64,000 nucleotides of DNA from Pseudarthrobacter sp. W1I19 (lineage in GTDB: Bacteria > Actinomycetota > Actinomycetes > Actinomycetales > Micrococcaceae). Both the position numbers and the translations under genes were made by a program. Under the pieces are notes generated by a model. The model was not told where the DNA came from and ran no database searches. It was given only the letters and a program-made list of their open reading frames with translations. Position 1 is the first letter of the stretch, and each line of letters starts with the position of its first letter. The stretch is from assembly GCF_030817835.1 (NCBI RefSeq), contig NZ_JAUSZR010000001.1, positions 4,588,001 through 4,652,000 on the forward strand. Direction: 5' to 3'. Below are positions 24,660 to 33,307 of the stretch, piece by piece.

Positions 24660-26294
24660 TTAGTAGGCGCCGGACGGCTGGATGACCGCGCGGAAGGTCC
24701 GCCACAGGATCAGCAGGTCCCCGGCGATGGACCAGTTTTCGACGTAATAGAGATCCAGCCGGACGGCTTCATCCCAGGAGAGGTCGGAGCGGCCATTGAT
24801 CTGCCACAGCCCCGTGATTCCGGGCTTGATCAGCAGCCGGCGGCGGGTGTGGCGTTCGTAGGCGCTTACTTCGCGGTCCAGCGGCGGCCGCGGACCCACC
24901 ATGCTCATGTGGCCCAGCACCACGTTCCAGAGCTGCGGGAGCTCGTCGAGCGAGTACTTGCGCATCCAGCGCCCGCACCGCGTCACCCGCGGGTCATCCT
25001 TCATCTTGAAGAGGACGCCCGCGCCCTGGTTCTGTGCGTTCAGCTCCGCCAGGCGTGCTTCGGCGTCCACCACCATGGACCGGAACTTCACCATTCCAAA
25101 GACCCCGCCGTTCTTGCCGATCCGGTCTTGGCGGAAGAACACCGGGCCCGGGCTGTCCAGGCGCACGATCAGGGCAAGGACCAGCAGCAGCGGTGACAAC
25201 ACCAGGGCAGCGGCGAGGGCCATGGCCACATCCATGACGCGTTTGAGTACATGCTTGGCGCCGCTGTACTGCGGAATGTCCACATGCATCAGGGGCAGGC
25301 CTTCCACGGGCCGCCAGTGGATCCGGGGCCCCGCCACGTTGGTCAGGGTGGCCGCCAGGACCATCTCCGCGGAGCATTCTTCAAGCTTCCAGCCGAGTTC
25401 GCGGATGAACCGGTTGCCGCCGGGAAGCGGTCCTGCCACGATCACCGAGTCGGCTTCCACGAGGCGGACAGTGCGGGCAATGTCGTCGGTGGAGGACAGG
25501 ATTGGCACCTGGGTGGCGTCCACGCTGAGGCTGGTGCCGCGGCGGGCTCCCGGGAGGCAGACGCCAAGGATGTGGTAGACAGGTCCGGACTTCCGCGCGA
25601 CCTGCCGGACAACGTACCTGACGTCTTCCGGGTCGCCCACAACAACTGCCCGCGAGAGGTGGCGTCCCTTCGCCTTCTCAGCCGAGAGCCGCCGTCGGAA
25701 GAGCCAGCGGTTGGCGGTCAGGGACACCATGCCCAGCGGGAGGGACGCGGTGACGAAGGCTGCGGCGCCGTGGACGGAGAAAACCACTGCGGCGATGGCG
25801 AGCAGTCCGAAAATCCGCAGGCTTGCTGATGCGACGCGCTTATATTCATCTGCCCCCACCCCCAGTACCTTCGCGTCGCGGGTGCGGTAGATCTCCAAAG
25901 CCGAGGGCCACAAAAGGGCGATGGCGGCAGCGGTGACCAGGGTGCCGCCGTCGCCGGGTTCTCCGGAAGCCAGCCCCACACTGGAGAGCTGGTAGCCGGC
26001 GAATACTGCGCCCAGGACCAGGAGAGAGTCAGTGGTGCGGAGGAAGTTGATGTGCCGGGCGAGCCACGAGGCGGTGGCCTTGCGCGCTGGGACGAGGGGT
26101 TCCGGCGCTCTGCCGGCTGTTGCTGCCGGGGATATGGGTGCAGCTGCTGGAGCGCCCGTTGGCGGCAGCAGGAACCGGGTTCCTGCGGTTTCCGCCGCCG
26201 CCAACGGCGCTGTTGACATCCGCTGTGCAGCAGCGGGTGCAACGGGCCAGTTGAAAGCAGTGCCCCGGGTCTTGGCCACTGGTATCTCTGCCAT
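24660..26294 (-). CDS. Polyprenyl glycosylphosphotransferase (initiating sugar transferase)
   Basis: 544 aa from ATG 26294, with AGGGGA five bases upstream. After a low-complexity Ala/Pro-rich N-terminus there are about four to five membrane helices and a soluble domain (SRAVVVGDPEDVRYVVRQVARK). The C-terminal bacterial sugar transferase domain has KRVMDVAMALAAALVLSP, GPVFFRQDRIGKNGGVFGMVKFRSM, KYSLDELPQLWNV, MSMVGPRPPL and GITGLWQINGRSDLSWDE. It moves a sugar-1-phosphate onto undecaprenyl phosphate and so starts each repeat unit. It is the first gene of the operon that runs to the GT4 gene. Confidence 0.93.
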   Translation of the reverse strand: MAEIPVAKTRGTAFNWPVAPAAAQRMSTAPLAAAETAGTRFLLPPTGAPAAAPISPAATAGRAPEPLVPARKATASWLARHINFLRTTDSLLVLGAVFAGYQLSSVGLASGEPGDGGTLVTAAAIALLWPSALEIYRTRDAKVLGVGADEYKRVASASLRIFGLLAIAAVVFSVHGAAAFVTASLPLGMVSLTANRWLFRRRLSAEKAKGRHLSRAVVVGDPEDVRYVVRQVARKSGPVYHILGVCLPGARRGTSLSVDATQVPILSSTDDIARTVRLVEADSVIVAGPLPGGNRFIRELGWKLEECSAEMVLAATLTNVAGPRIHWRPVEGLPLMHVDIPQYSGAKHVLKRVMDVAMALAAALVLSPLLLVLALIVRLDSPGPVFFRQDRIGKNGGVFGMVKFRSMVVDAEARLAELNAQNQGAGVLFKMKDDPRVTRCGRWMRKYSLDELPQLWNVVLGHMSMVGPRPPLDREVSAYERHTRRRLLIKPGITGLWQINGRSDLSWDEAVRLDLYYVENWSIAGDLLILWRTFRAVIQPSGAY

Positions 26295-26448
26295 GATGTC
26301 CCCTTCCCGGCGTATCCGCCTTGTGTACTGGCCGTGAAGCAAAACTAGGGTCAGAACAGCTGCCGTGGCGGGGAATGGAAGGGCTGTTGTGGATGCAGCG
26401 GACGCACAGTGTGGAAAATGCGGGTACCTGCAAAAGCCGGAATCGGCC

Positions 26449-29142
26449 CTACAGTACGGGCAATACGTACGGCTCGCGGGCCGTATTGTCCTTGCCGGCG
26501 GCAAGGGCAGTGAGCTGCGCGCGCGACTCCACTCCGAGCTTGCGGTAGATCGCGGTGAGGCGCACTTCGACGGTCCGGACGGACACGTAGAGTGTGGCCG
26601 CGATTTCCTTGTTGCGCATGCCGCGAGCCACCATCTGCGCCAGCGACCGTTCATGGTCGGCAAGCATCAGCATGGCCGGATTGCCCTTGGGCCGCGACGG
26701 CTCCACCCGCTCATCCAGCAGCAGCGAGTCAACGTGCTGTGCCCAGGCGTCGGCTCCGGCCTCGTCAAACATGACCTTCGCGCGGAGCATCGCATCGCGG
26801 GCCTCCCGCAGCCGTCCAAAGGCGCCCAGCCGCTCCGCGTAGCAGAGCAGGGTCCGGGCCCGTTCCTGCAGCGAGTCGTGACCGTTCCGGCTCTCAAGTG
26901 CCTGGCAGAACAGCTGAAGTGACTGATCCCCGTCGGCAAGCATGGCCCGGCTCCGCGCCACCACCATCATGAGCCACGGCGACCGCAGCCCCACCGATCG
27001 GCTTTCCAGCCGGTAGAGCGCCTGGCTGGCCTCACGGTGCCGGCCCAGCCGCACAAGGACCTCCACCAGGTCCGCCTCGCACCGGAGCAGTGTGGGGTTG
27101 CCGAATTCCAGGCCCAGCTCGGCCGCACGCGAGAGTTGGGCCAGTGACTCCGCGAGGTTGCCGCGCATCAGGGCGAAGTGGCCTTGGATGGCGGCAAGCT
27201 GCGCGGTGATGGACGGGTGGCTTTCCGCTCCGGAGAAGTGCTGGGCGTCCGCTGCATACACCCGCGCCAGCTCCTCATCCCCGAGGGCGTGTGCCCGCCA
27301 CACCCGGAAAACGGACCGCATCCCCCGGTGGTATTTCATCTCCGGTTCGTCGAGTTCCAGGTCTTCAATGAGTTTCACGGCAGTCCGGACGTTGCCGGCG
27401 CGGATCTCGTTGTCCACGGCAAGGAAGGCTGCGGTCTCACGCCAGTTGATGTGGCGCGGTTCTGCGGAATTCCGCACCATCGCGAAAGCTTCCTGGGCAA
27501 GGCCATGATGCTCGGCATAGCTCAGGGCGCGGCCGTGCACCAGCAGGCCGGCCACCCAGGCATTCCCCGCCTGATCGTTTTTGCGCTTGAGGTTTTCGGA
27601 ATTCCCGCCGATCGCTTCCGCCAGCAGTTTGGCCTTCTCGGCCACGGCAAGGCACTCCGCAGAAGCTGCGCCCTGGAACTCTTCGGCGTAGCGCAGCAGC
27701 GCGGCGGCATCCTTCAGTTCCCAGCGTTCGGCGAAGTACAGCGCACCGGCGGCCAGCAGTTTGGCCGAGTACGCCGGGTCATGCTGTCCGAACTCCTTGA
27801 CCAGGCGCAGCACCATATTTGCCCGCACTGAGGCACCTTGAATGAACTCGATCTCAAAGGACAGCCCGGTCAGCCGAAGGATCAGTGCAGGATTCCGGGT
27901 CACCCGCCGGGCCCAATCGAGGTAACGCCTGGCGTAAACGAATTCGCCGCGGTTGAACAGCAGTTCGGCGACTGTAGTCAGCCGTGCGGCCGTTTCCGCC
28001 TCCCATGGATTAATGGTCAGGGCCCGCTCGATGTATTCGACGGCGAAGGGCACTTCCCCCGTCCTGATGAGCTCCACCGCGTAGCGGAGGAGGCCAAACG
28101 GCGTTTGCCGCTCCAGTGCAGTGAAGCTCAAGTGCCATCTGCGGGCGTACAGGTCCGAGTCGCTGGCCGCTTCGGCCAGCGCCCTGTGGCTGGCGGTCCG
28201 CATGGCAGGCGTCATTGCCGAGAACACGTAGCCGCGGAGCAGCTGGTCCCTGATCCCCAGATAGGGGCCCGACCGGCTGATCATGCCGGCGGCCAGGAGC
28301 TCATCCACGCCGGCCCAGACGTCGCTGTGGACTTTCTCCAAGGTGGTGATCCCGCTCCGGAAGGACAGCGACAACAGATCAAGGGCCTGCCGCGCCGCCG
28401 GCGATAGTCCGCCCAGGATGGCAGCAAATTCGGCTTCGAAGCTGCCCCTGGACGGCAGCGGAACCGGGAGGGCGTACTTTCCCTCCGCCTGGCGTTCCAG
28501 CAGGGCGGAGTAAAGTTCGACGGCGGCCAGCGGGTTCCCCTGTGACGCTGCGGCAACTGCGTGTACTGCCGCCGTCGCGGCCTGCCGCGCGGGAATGGCC
28601 TCCAGCATACGGACGGTGTCGTTGTAGCCCAGTGCCCGCAGTGGCAGGACGGGCAGGCTGGAGAAAGGGCTGTCTGCTGTGTCTTCACGAAGGCTGACGA
28701 AAACGGCAAGGTCGGTTCCGGCAAGGCGCCGGGCGAGGTAGCCGATGATGGCTTGGCTGCTCGGGTCCAGCTGGTCTGCGTCGTCAATCACCACTATGGT
28801 GCGGGACGAGGAACGCTGGTGCAGCCCGTTGAGAAGCATGGTGGAAACGGCCGCCACGTCCAGGGCCCCGGAAGTATCGCGGAGAAGTTCATCGGCGATC
28901 CGGTTCAGGACCGGATCATCCATGCCGTTCAGGAGGGCCGTAATACCGGACAGCGGCCAGTCCGATTCAGACACGCTGGCCCGCAGGAACACCGAGCGGT
29001 AGTCCGAAAGCCGGGGGATCTCACCCAGCAGCGCTGACTTTCCCATGCCGTGTGGACCCACAACGGCCAGGGCACCTTCCTTGGGGCCCCTGATCACCGA
29101 AAGGATCCGGCCAAGTTCCTTGCTTCTGCCTAATAACGACAT
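26449..29142 (-). CDS. Large LuxR-family (LAL-type) transcriptional regulator with AAA ATPase
   Basis: 897 aa from ATG 29142; a GTG at 29172 is an alternative. The N-terminal ATPase has Walker A (GPHGMGKSALL, residues 29-39) and Walker B (TIVVIDDADQLD, about 112-123). A long helical, TPR-like middle follows (residues about 300-800). The C-terminal LuxR helix-turn-helix contains MVARGMRNKEIAATLYVSVRTVEVRLTAIYRKLGV in two parts, with the recognition helix at VSVRTVEVRLTAI. The layout is that of MalT/LAL regulators, which oligomerise with ATP and an inducer. Its position 150 bases upstream of the sugar transferase operon, on the same strand, makes that operon a likely target; this is inference. 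Confidence 0.88.
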   Translation of the reverse strand: MSLLGRSKELGRILSVIRGPKEGALAVVGPHGMGKSALLGEIPRLSDYRSVFLRASVSESDWPLSGITALLNGMDDPVLNRIADELLRDTSGALDVAAVSTMLLNGLHQRSSSRTIVVIDDADQLDPSSQAIIGYLARRLAGTDLAVFVSLREDTADSPFSSLPVLPLRALGYNDTVRMLEAIPARQAATAAVHAVAAASQGNPLAAVELYSALLERQAEGKYALPVPLPSRGSFEAEFAAILGGLSPAARQALDLLSLSFRSGITTLEKVHSDVWAGVDELLAAGMISRSGPYLGIRDQLLRGYVFSAMTPAMRTASHRALAEAASDSDLYARRWHLSFTALERQTPFGLLRYAVELIRTGEVPFAVEYIERALTINPWEAETAARLTTVAELLFNRGEFVYARRYLDWARRVTRNPALILRLTGLSFEIEFIQGASVRANMVLRLVKEFGQHDPAYSAKLLAAGALYFAERWELKDAAALLRYAEEFQGAASAECLAVAEKAKLLAEAIGGNSENLKRKNDQAGNAWVAGLLVHGRALSYAEHHGLAQEAFAMVRNSAEPRHINWRETAAFLAVDNEIRAGNVRTAVKLIEDLELDEPEMKYHRGMRSVFRVWRAHALGDEELARVYAADAQHFSGAESHPSITAQLAAIQGHFALMRGNLAESLAQLSRAAELGLEFGNPTLLRCEADLVEVLVRLGRHREASQALYRLESRSVGLRSPWLMMVVARSRAMLADGDQSLQLFCQALESRNGHDSLQERARTLLCYAERLGAFGRLREARDAMLRAKVMFDEAGADAWAQHVDSLLLDERVEPSRPKGNPAMLMLADHERSLAQMVARGMRNKEIAATLYVSVRTVEVRLTAIYRKLGVESRAQLTALAAGKDNTAREPYVLPVL

Positions 29143-29583
29143 GGGACCCCATCCATAGAAGAAGGAGACCACTTTCTTGCCTTATCGGTTCCAGCATTGA
29201 TGCACTGCACCAGCCGGTCACGGTGACCGGCGATGCAGCAGACTGTCCGCTCGAAAGCGTCCACCCCGGTACCCAGCCGTGGAGTCAATATAGCCTTACC
29301 TCAAAAAGGGGCACTACCAATTAGGCGCTGGATTTCATCAAGATTTCTGAGATGCCCCTCAGAAATCAGCTGGTGCACAACAGGCGCTCCAAGTAGAGAT
29401 ACGTCCGGTTTGAAGGCACCGGATTTGTGCTGATGCACAGCCTTTGGCCCTTTGCCCGACGTCTAGGGTGGGAGAAAACGTGTGATCAAACGCACCCGAT
29501 GGTTACCCACTCCGGCGCGCGGGGCACAGCCTGCTGCCGGCCTTGATCCATCCATTACCCAGAGAACCAAAGGACGGCGCACC
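29143..29583. promoter_or_regulatory. Divergent intergenic region with a 10-bp perfect dyad
   Basis: About 440 bases separate the regulator start (29142, minus) from the permease start (29584, plus), and hold no convincing gene. The middle is AT-richer than the flanks. GATTTCTGAG 29342-29351 pairs exactly with CTCAGAAATC 29358-29367 around a 6-base spacer, which fits an operator for a dimeric regulator or a stable hairpin. Promoters for both genes should lie here, but I cannot name -35/-10 boxes with confidence. Confidence 0.4.
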
Positions 29584-30996
29584 ATGCCCGCTGACCAGCA
29601 ATTAGCCAAGTCGCTCAAGCCGCGGCACCTGTCAATGATCGCAATAGCCGGCGTGATTGGCGCCGGTCTGTTCGTCGGCTCCGGTGCCGCCATTCAGCAG
29701 GCCGGCCCCGGAATCCTGTTGGCCTACATGGCCGCGGGTGTGGTGGTCATCCTGGTGATGCGCATGCTCGGCGAAATGGCCGCAGCGAACCCCGAGACGG
29801 GCTCGTTCTCCACCTACGCGGACAAGGCACTGGGCAGGTGGGCCGGCTTCAGCATCGGCTGGCTCTATGCGTGGTTCTGGATCATCGTGCTCGGCATCGA
29901 AGCCACTGCCGGCGCCGCGATCATGCACCGCTGGGTTCCCGGCATAGACCAATGGGTCTGGGCCCTGGTCCTGATGGTCCTGCTGACCCTGACCAACTTG
30001 GGCTCCGTGAAGTCGTACGGCGAATTCGAGTTCTGGTTCGCCTCCATCAAGGTCGCGGCCATTGTGCTGTTCCTGCTGTTCGGCGTGGCCGCCATCCTGG
30101 GGCTTGTGCCCGGCGTCCCGGCGCCCGGATTGAGCAACCTCATGGACAACGGCGGGTTCCTGCCCAACGGCCCTGGAGCGGTGCTGGCTGGCATCCTGGT
30201 GGTGGTCTTCTCCTTCTTCGGCGCCGAAATCGCCACCATCGCGGCCGGCGAATCCGAAAACCCCGTTGACGCGGTCAAGAAGGCCGTGAAGTCAACCGTC
30301 TGGCGCATCCTTGTTTTCTACATCGGGTCCATCGCCATCGTCGTCACCCTGCTGCCGTGGAACGATGCCAGCGTTGCCAAGAGCCCCTACGTGGCAGTGA
30401 TCGAGCTCTTCGGAATCCCGGGCGCCGGAACCATCATGGACGTTGTGGTTCTTACTTCCGTGCTCTCCTGCCTCAACTCCGGCCTCTACACCGCCAGCCG
30501 CATGCTCTTCTCCCTCTCCCGGCGCGGCGACGCCCCCGCAGCGTGGACAAAAATATCCCGGCGCGGGGTGCCCGCAGCGGCAGTGCTCGCGTCTACGGTG
30601 GTGGGCTTCATCACTGTTGGCCTTAATTACATTGCTCCGGACACCGTGTTCCTGTTCCTGGTCAACACCTCCGGTGCCATCGCCCTGTTTGTGTGGCTTG
30701 TTATTGCCTCCTCCCAGCTGGTCCTGCGCAAGCGGATGGGAGCTTCCGCCAAGGACCTGGCGCTCAAGATGTGGCTGTTCCCGTACCTGACCTGGGTGGC
30801 GATTGTCAGCATCGTGGCCCTGCTGATCGGGATGGTCATCCTGGAGTCCACCCGCGAGTCCCTGTTCCTGTCGCTGGCCCTGGCCGGCGTGGTGGTGGGC
30901 ATCGGAGTGTGGCGGTACCGAGGCCGTGGCACCGGGCCGGAAGCAGGCGACGACGACAGCCGTGACATTCCCGTGGGGGCCGAACCAACGGCTTGA
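29584..30996 (+). CDS. Amino acid permease, APC superfamily (GabP/AnsP-like)
   Basis: 470 aa from ATG 29584, with AAAGGA upstream; a GTG at 29482 would add 34 hydrophilic residues. Twelve membrane segments are visible. TM1 carries the amino acid permease signature MIAIAGVIGAGLFVGSGAAI, and GEMAAANPETGSFSTYADKALG and FSFFGAEIATIAAGESENP are conserved segments of the proton-coupled APC family. The substrate is probably an amino acid such as GABA, asparagine or a branched-chain one; sequence reading cannot decide. It is transcribed away from the LuxR-type regulator and toward the ribosomal operon. Confidence 0.9.
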   Translation: MPADQQLAKSLKPRHLSMIAIAGVIGAGLFVGSGAAIQQAGPGILLAYMAAGVVVILVMRMLGEMAAANPETGSFSTYADKALGRWAGFSIGWLYAWFWIIVLGIEATAGAAIMHRWVPGIDQWVWALVLMVLLTLTNLGSVKSYGEFEFWFASIKVAAIVLFLLFGVAAILGLVPGVPAPGLSNLMDNGGFLPNGPGAVLAGILVVVFSFFGAEIATIAAGESENPVDAVKKAVKSTVWRILVFYIGSIAIVVTLLPWNDASVAKSPYVAVIELFGIPGAGTIMDVVVLTSVLSCLNSGLYTASRMLFSLSRRGDAPAAWTKISRRGVPAAAVLASTVVGFITVGLNYIAPDTVFLFLVNTSGAIALFVWLVIASSQLVLRKRMGASAKDLALKMWLFPYLTWVAIVSIVALLIGMVILESTRESLFLSLALAGVVVGIGVWRYRGRGTGPEAGDDDSRDIPVGAEPTA

Positions 30997-31180
30997 GCGG
31001 CACACCCGGACGGCGGTTTTCCACATAGCAGGCTTTATGCTCCCGCCCGGGCAACCACGGGCATAGCCTTGGAGTCAAGCGCGAATCGCCTATCCGTTCC
31101 AAATGCACTAAGATATTGAAGTCTGTGCTGCGTCCTGCTTCCGTTCCTGGCGGCGGGGTATCGCACAGCATCGCAAATGA

Positions 31181-31225
31181 ACCTCCTGTTACGGAAATGC
31201 CGTAACCGCTTAGCCCAAAGGAGGT
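31181..31225 (+). promoter_or_regulatory. rpsF leader: hairpin and segment able to mask the ribosome site
   Basis: ACCTCC at 31181-31186 is fully complementary to the rpsF Shine-Dalgarno core GGAGGT at 31220-31225. Between them GTTACGG 31188-31194 pairs with CCGTAAC 31200-31206. Together these make a compact structure that would hide the ribosome site. Ribosomal protein S6, with S18, is known in several bacteria to regulate its own operon by binding an mRNA leader hairpin, so this is a plausible autoregulatory element. I have not matched it to the published S6:S18 motif. Confidence 0.4.
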
Positions 31226-31235
31226 GGGTTCACAT

Positions 31236-31541
31236 ATGCGTCCTTACGAATTGATGGTAATCATCGACCCCGAGGTCGAAGAGCGTACCGTTGAGCCGTC
31301 GCTTCAGAAGTTCCTGAACGTCATCACCAACGATGGTGGAACCATCGAAAAGGTTGACATCTGGGGCCGTCGCCGGCTGGCTTACGACATCAAGAAGAAG
31401 TCCGAAGGTATCTACGCCGTGGTGAACTTCACCGCCAAGCCGGAAACCGCCAAGGAACTTGACCGCCAGCTGTCTCTTAACGAGACCATCATGCGCACCA
31501 AGATCACCCGCCCCGAAGAGCAGAAGGTTGTTGCTGAGTAA
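31236..31541 (+). CDS. rpsF: 30S ribosomal protein S6
   Basis: 101 aa. The ATG at 31236 follows AAAGGAGGTGGG (31217-31228); an in-frame GTG at 31224 lies inside that site and is rejected. The protein begins [19 protein letters not shown] and contains [28 protein letters not shown], the S6 core that contacts 16S rRNA and S18. It is the first gene of the conserved rpsF-ssb-rpsR-rplI operon, so its leader may control the whole set. Confidence 0.98.
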   Translation: MRPYELMVIIDPEVEERTVEPSLQKFLNVITNDGGTIEKVDIWGRRRLAYDIKKKSEGIYAVVNFTAKPETAKELDRQLSLNETIMRTKITRPEEQKVVAE

Positions 31542-31615
31542 TTTCAGCACCGGTTTTCATTCTTTACCCCGCAGGAAACGCACTCTTCACCCAGGATCGA
31601 ACAAGGAGGCAGTAG

Positions 31616-32191
31616 ATGGCAGGCGAGACCACCATTACGGTCATCGGTAACCTCACCAATGACCCGGAATTGCGGTTCACACCGTCCGGTTCGGCAGTAG
31701 CGAACTTCACCATCGCTTCCACCCCCCGCACCTTTGATCGCCAGTCCAACGAGTGGAAGGACGGGGAAACCCTGTTCCTCCGCGCCGCTGTGTGGCGTGA
31801 AGCAGCCGAGAACGTCGCCGAGTCCCTCACCAAGGGCATGCGCGTGATCGTTACCGGCCGCCTGAAGAGCCGTTCCTACGAAACCAAAGAAGGCGAAAAG
31901 CGCACCGTTATCGAGCTTGAGGTCGATGAAATCGGCCCGAGCCTGCGCTACGCCAACGCCAAGGTCAACCGCACCCAGCGCTCCGGCGCCGGCGGGCAGG
32001 GTGGCTTTGGCGGCGGCAACAGCGGCGGCGGCTTCGGTGGAGGCAACTCTGGTGGAAACCAGGGTGGCAACACCGGCGGAGGCTGGGGCGGCGGCAACCA
32101 GCAGGCTGCACAGGACGATCCCTGGGCTACGCCCGGTGTCTCCAACGCAGGCGGCTGGGGCAACGGCCCCGATTCCGAACCTCCCTTCTAA
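31616..32191 (+). CDS. ssb: Single-stranded DNA-binding protein
   Basis: 191 aa, start ATG 31616 after AAGGAGG. The OB fold spans about residues 1-112 ([67 protein letters not shown]). A Gly/Asn-rich linker of about 55 residues follows. The acidic tip ends in DSEPPF, the motif that recruits replication and repair partners. It coats single-stranded DNA. Its place between rpsF and rpsR is the standard bacterial arrangement. Confidence 0.98.
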   Translation: MAGETTITVIGNLTNDPELRFTPSGSAVANFTIASTPRTFDRQSNEWKDGETLFLRAAVWREAAENVAESLTKGMRVIVTGRLKSRSYETKEGEKRTVIELEVDEIGPSLRYANAKVNRTQRSGAGGQGGFGGGNSGGGFGGGNSGGNQGGNTGGGWGGGNQQAAQDDPWATPGVSNAGGWGNGPDSEPPF

Positions 32192-32317
32192 TAACCAATT
32201 AAGGTCCGACGCCGGGACTGCCGGAAGTGCCATATGGCACCAAGGTGACTGCCGCCGTAGGACCACCACCATCCCGTGGATCAATATCCACGGGCTCCCT
32301 AGAATAGGAGCTCCACG

Positions 32318-32557
32318 ATGGCTAAGGCTGAACTCCGTAAGCCCAAACCAAAGTCCAACCCCTTGAAGGCCGCTGACATCACTGTCATCGACTACAAGGA
32401 CGTAGCATTGCTGCGCAAGTTCATCTCCGACCGCGGAAAGATCCGCGCCCGTCGCGTCACTGGCGTCACGGTGCAGGAACAGCGCAAGATCGCACAGGCA
32501 ATCAAGAACGCCCGCGAAGTTGCCCTGCTGCCTTACTCCGGCGCTGGCCGCGGCTAA
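32318..32557 (+). CDS. rpsR: 30S ribosomal protein S18
   Basis: 79 aa, full length. Core segments [55 protein letters not shown] are the S18 signature in separate parts. No Cys of the zinc-binding S18 type is present, so this is the zinc-independent form. It binds S6 in the 30S platform. It follows ssb after 126 bases and precedes rplI by 17 bases. Confidence 0.98.
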   Translation: MAKAELRKPKPKSNPLKAADITVIDYKDVALLRKFISDRGKIRARRVTGVTVQEQRKIAQAIKNAREVALLPYSGAGRG

Positions 32558-32574
32558 GGAAGGGATTAACTAAC

Positions 32575-33027
32575 ATGGCAAAGCTCATTCTGACCCACGA
32601 AGTAACCGGTCTCGGTGCTGCTGGCGATGTTGTAGAGGTTAAGGACGGTTACGCACGTAACTTCCTGCTCCCCCGCAACTTCGCCCTGACCTGGTCGAAG
32701 GGTGGCGAGAAGCAGGTTGAGTCCATCAAGGCTGCCCGCGCCGCCCGCGAGCACGCTTCCCTGGAAGACGCTCAGAAGCAGGCTGCTGCACTCTCGGCCA
32801 AGCCGGTCAAGCTCGTTGTCAAGGCTGGCGAGACCGGACGCCTGTTCGGCACCGTCAAGCAGGGCGACGTTGCTGACGCTGTTGAGGCCGCAGGCCTTGG
32901 CCGCATCGACAAGCGCAAGGTTGAACTGCCGGCGCACATCAAGTCTGTTGGTTCCTACCAGGCCAACGTCCGTCTGCACGACGACGTTGCTGCTGTGATC
33001 GAACTCGACGTAGTGGCTGGTAAGTAG
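32575..33027 (+). CDS. rplI: 50S ribosomal protein L9
   Basis: 150 aa, full length. The N-terminal domain begins [20 protein letters not shown] and has [16 protein letters not shown], the L9 signature. A long helix (residues about 42-75) links to the C-terminal domain ([29 protein letters not shown]). It binds 23S rRNA near the L1 stalk. It is the last gene of the operon and is followed by a strong terminator. Confidence 0.98.
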   Translation: MAKLILTHEVTGLGAAGDVVEVKDGYARNFLLPRNFALTWSKGGEKQVESIKAARAAREHASLEDAQKQAAALSAKPVKLVVKAGETGRLFGTVKQGDVADAVEAAGLGRIDKRKVELPAHIKSVGSYQANVRLHDDVAAVIELDVVAGK

Positions 33028-33044
33028 TTTCTAACTGCTGCATG

Positions 33045-33081
33045 GACCCCCGTGGCCGGATACCGGCGACGGGGGTCTTTT
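33045..33081 (+). terminator. Rho-independent terminator of the rpsF-rplI operon
   Basis: GACCCCCG 33045-33052 pairs perfectly with CGGGGGTC 33070-33077, and TTTT follows at 33078-33081. A short inner CCGG/CCGG helix lies within the loop. It is 18 bases after the rplI stop, the expected place. Confidence 0.88.
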
Positions 33082-33098
33082 GCTTGTGCGGGCCACGC

Positions 33099-33155
33099 CG
33101 AGATGGCACTTGAGGGCAGTGTCGGCCCTCCGAATTGCCGTTAAGTGCCATCTCG
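33099..33155. repeat. Intergenic 13-bp inverted repeat (REP/BIME-like candidate)
   Basis: CGAGATGGCACTT at 33099-33111 is exactly inverted at 33143-33155, separated by 31 bases. It has no U-run and sits just beyond the operon terminator, so it is not a simple terminator. It lies directly beside the broken DUF1801 gene start. The size and form fit a dispersed palindromic element. I saw no second copy in the window's intergenic regions, but a genome-wide search would be needed. Confidence 0.5.
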
Positions 33156-33163
33156 CGCGAAGG

Positions 33164-33250
33164 TCAGGGGCTGCGCCGCCGCGGATGCTCCACGGATGCC
33201 AGGAACTCCTCAACAGGCACTGAGGTCGGCTGGGTTTTGTTCTCTGCCAT
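33164..33250 (-). pseudogene. N-terminal remnant of a DUF1801-type gene
   Basis: From ATG 33250 the minus strand encodes MAENKTQPTSVPVEEFLASV followed by EHPRRRSP and a stop at 33164. This 28-residue stretch matches the way DUF1801 proteins begin (MAExKTxPT...V..FL..V...RRR), which are normally about 110-150 aa. The rest is missing: leftward come the inverted repeat at 33099-33155 and the rplI terminator. The end of recognisable homology falls about ten bases from the inverted repeat, so a deletion or insertion event joined them. Recognition is from memory of the family; the reading itself is direct. Confidence 0.6.
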
Positions 33251-33307
33251 GGACGTAGTGTCGCAGACCCGCCTGGCGCCCGCCAGCACCGGTGATAGCC
33301 TGCAGCG

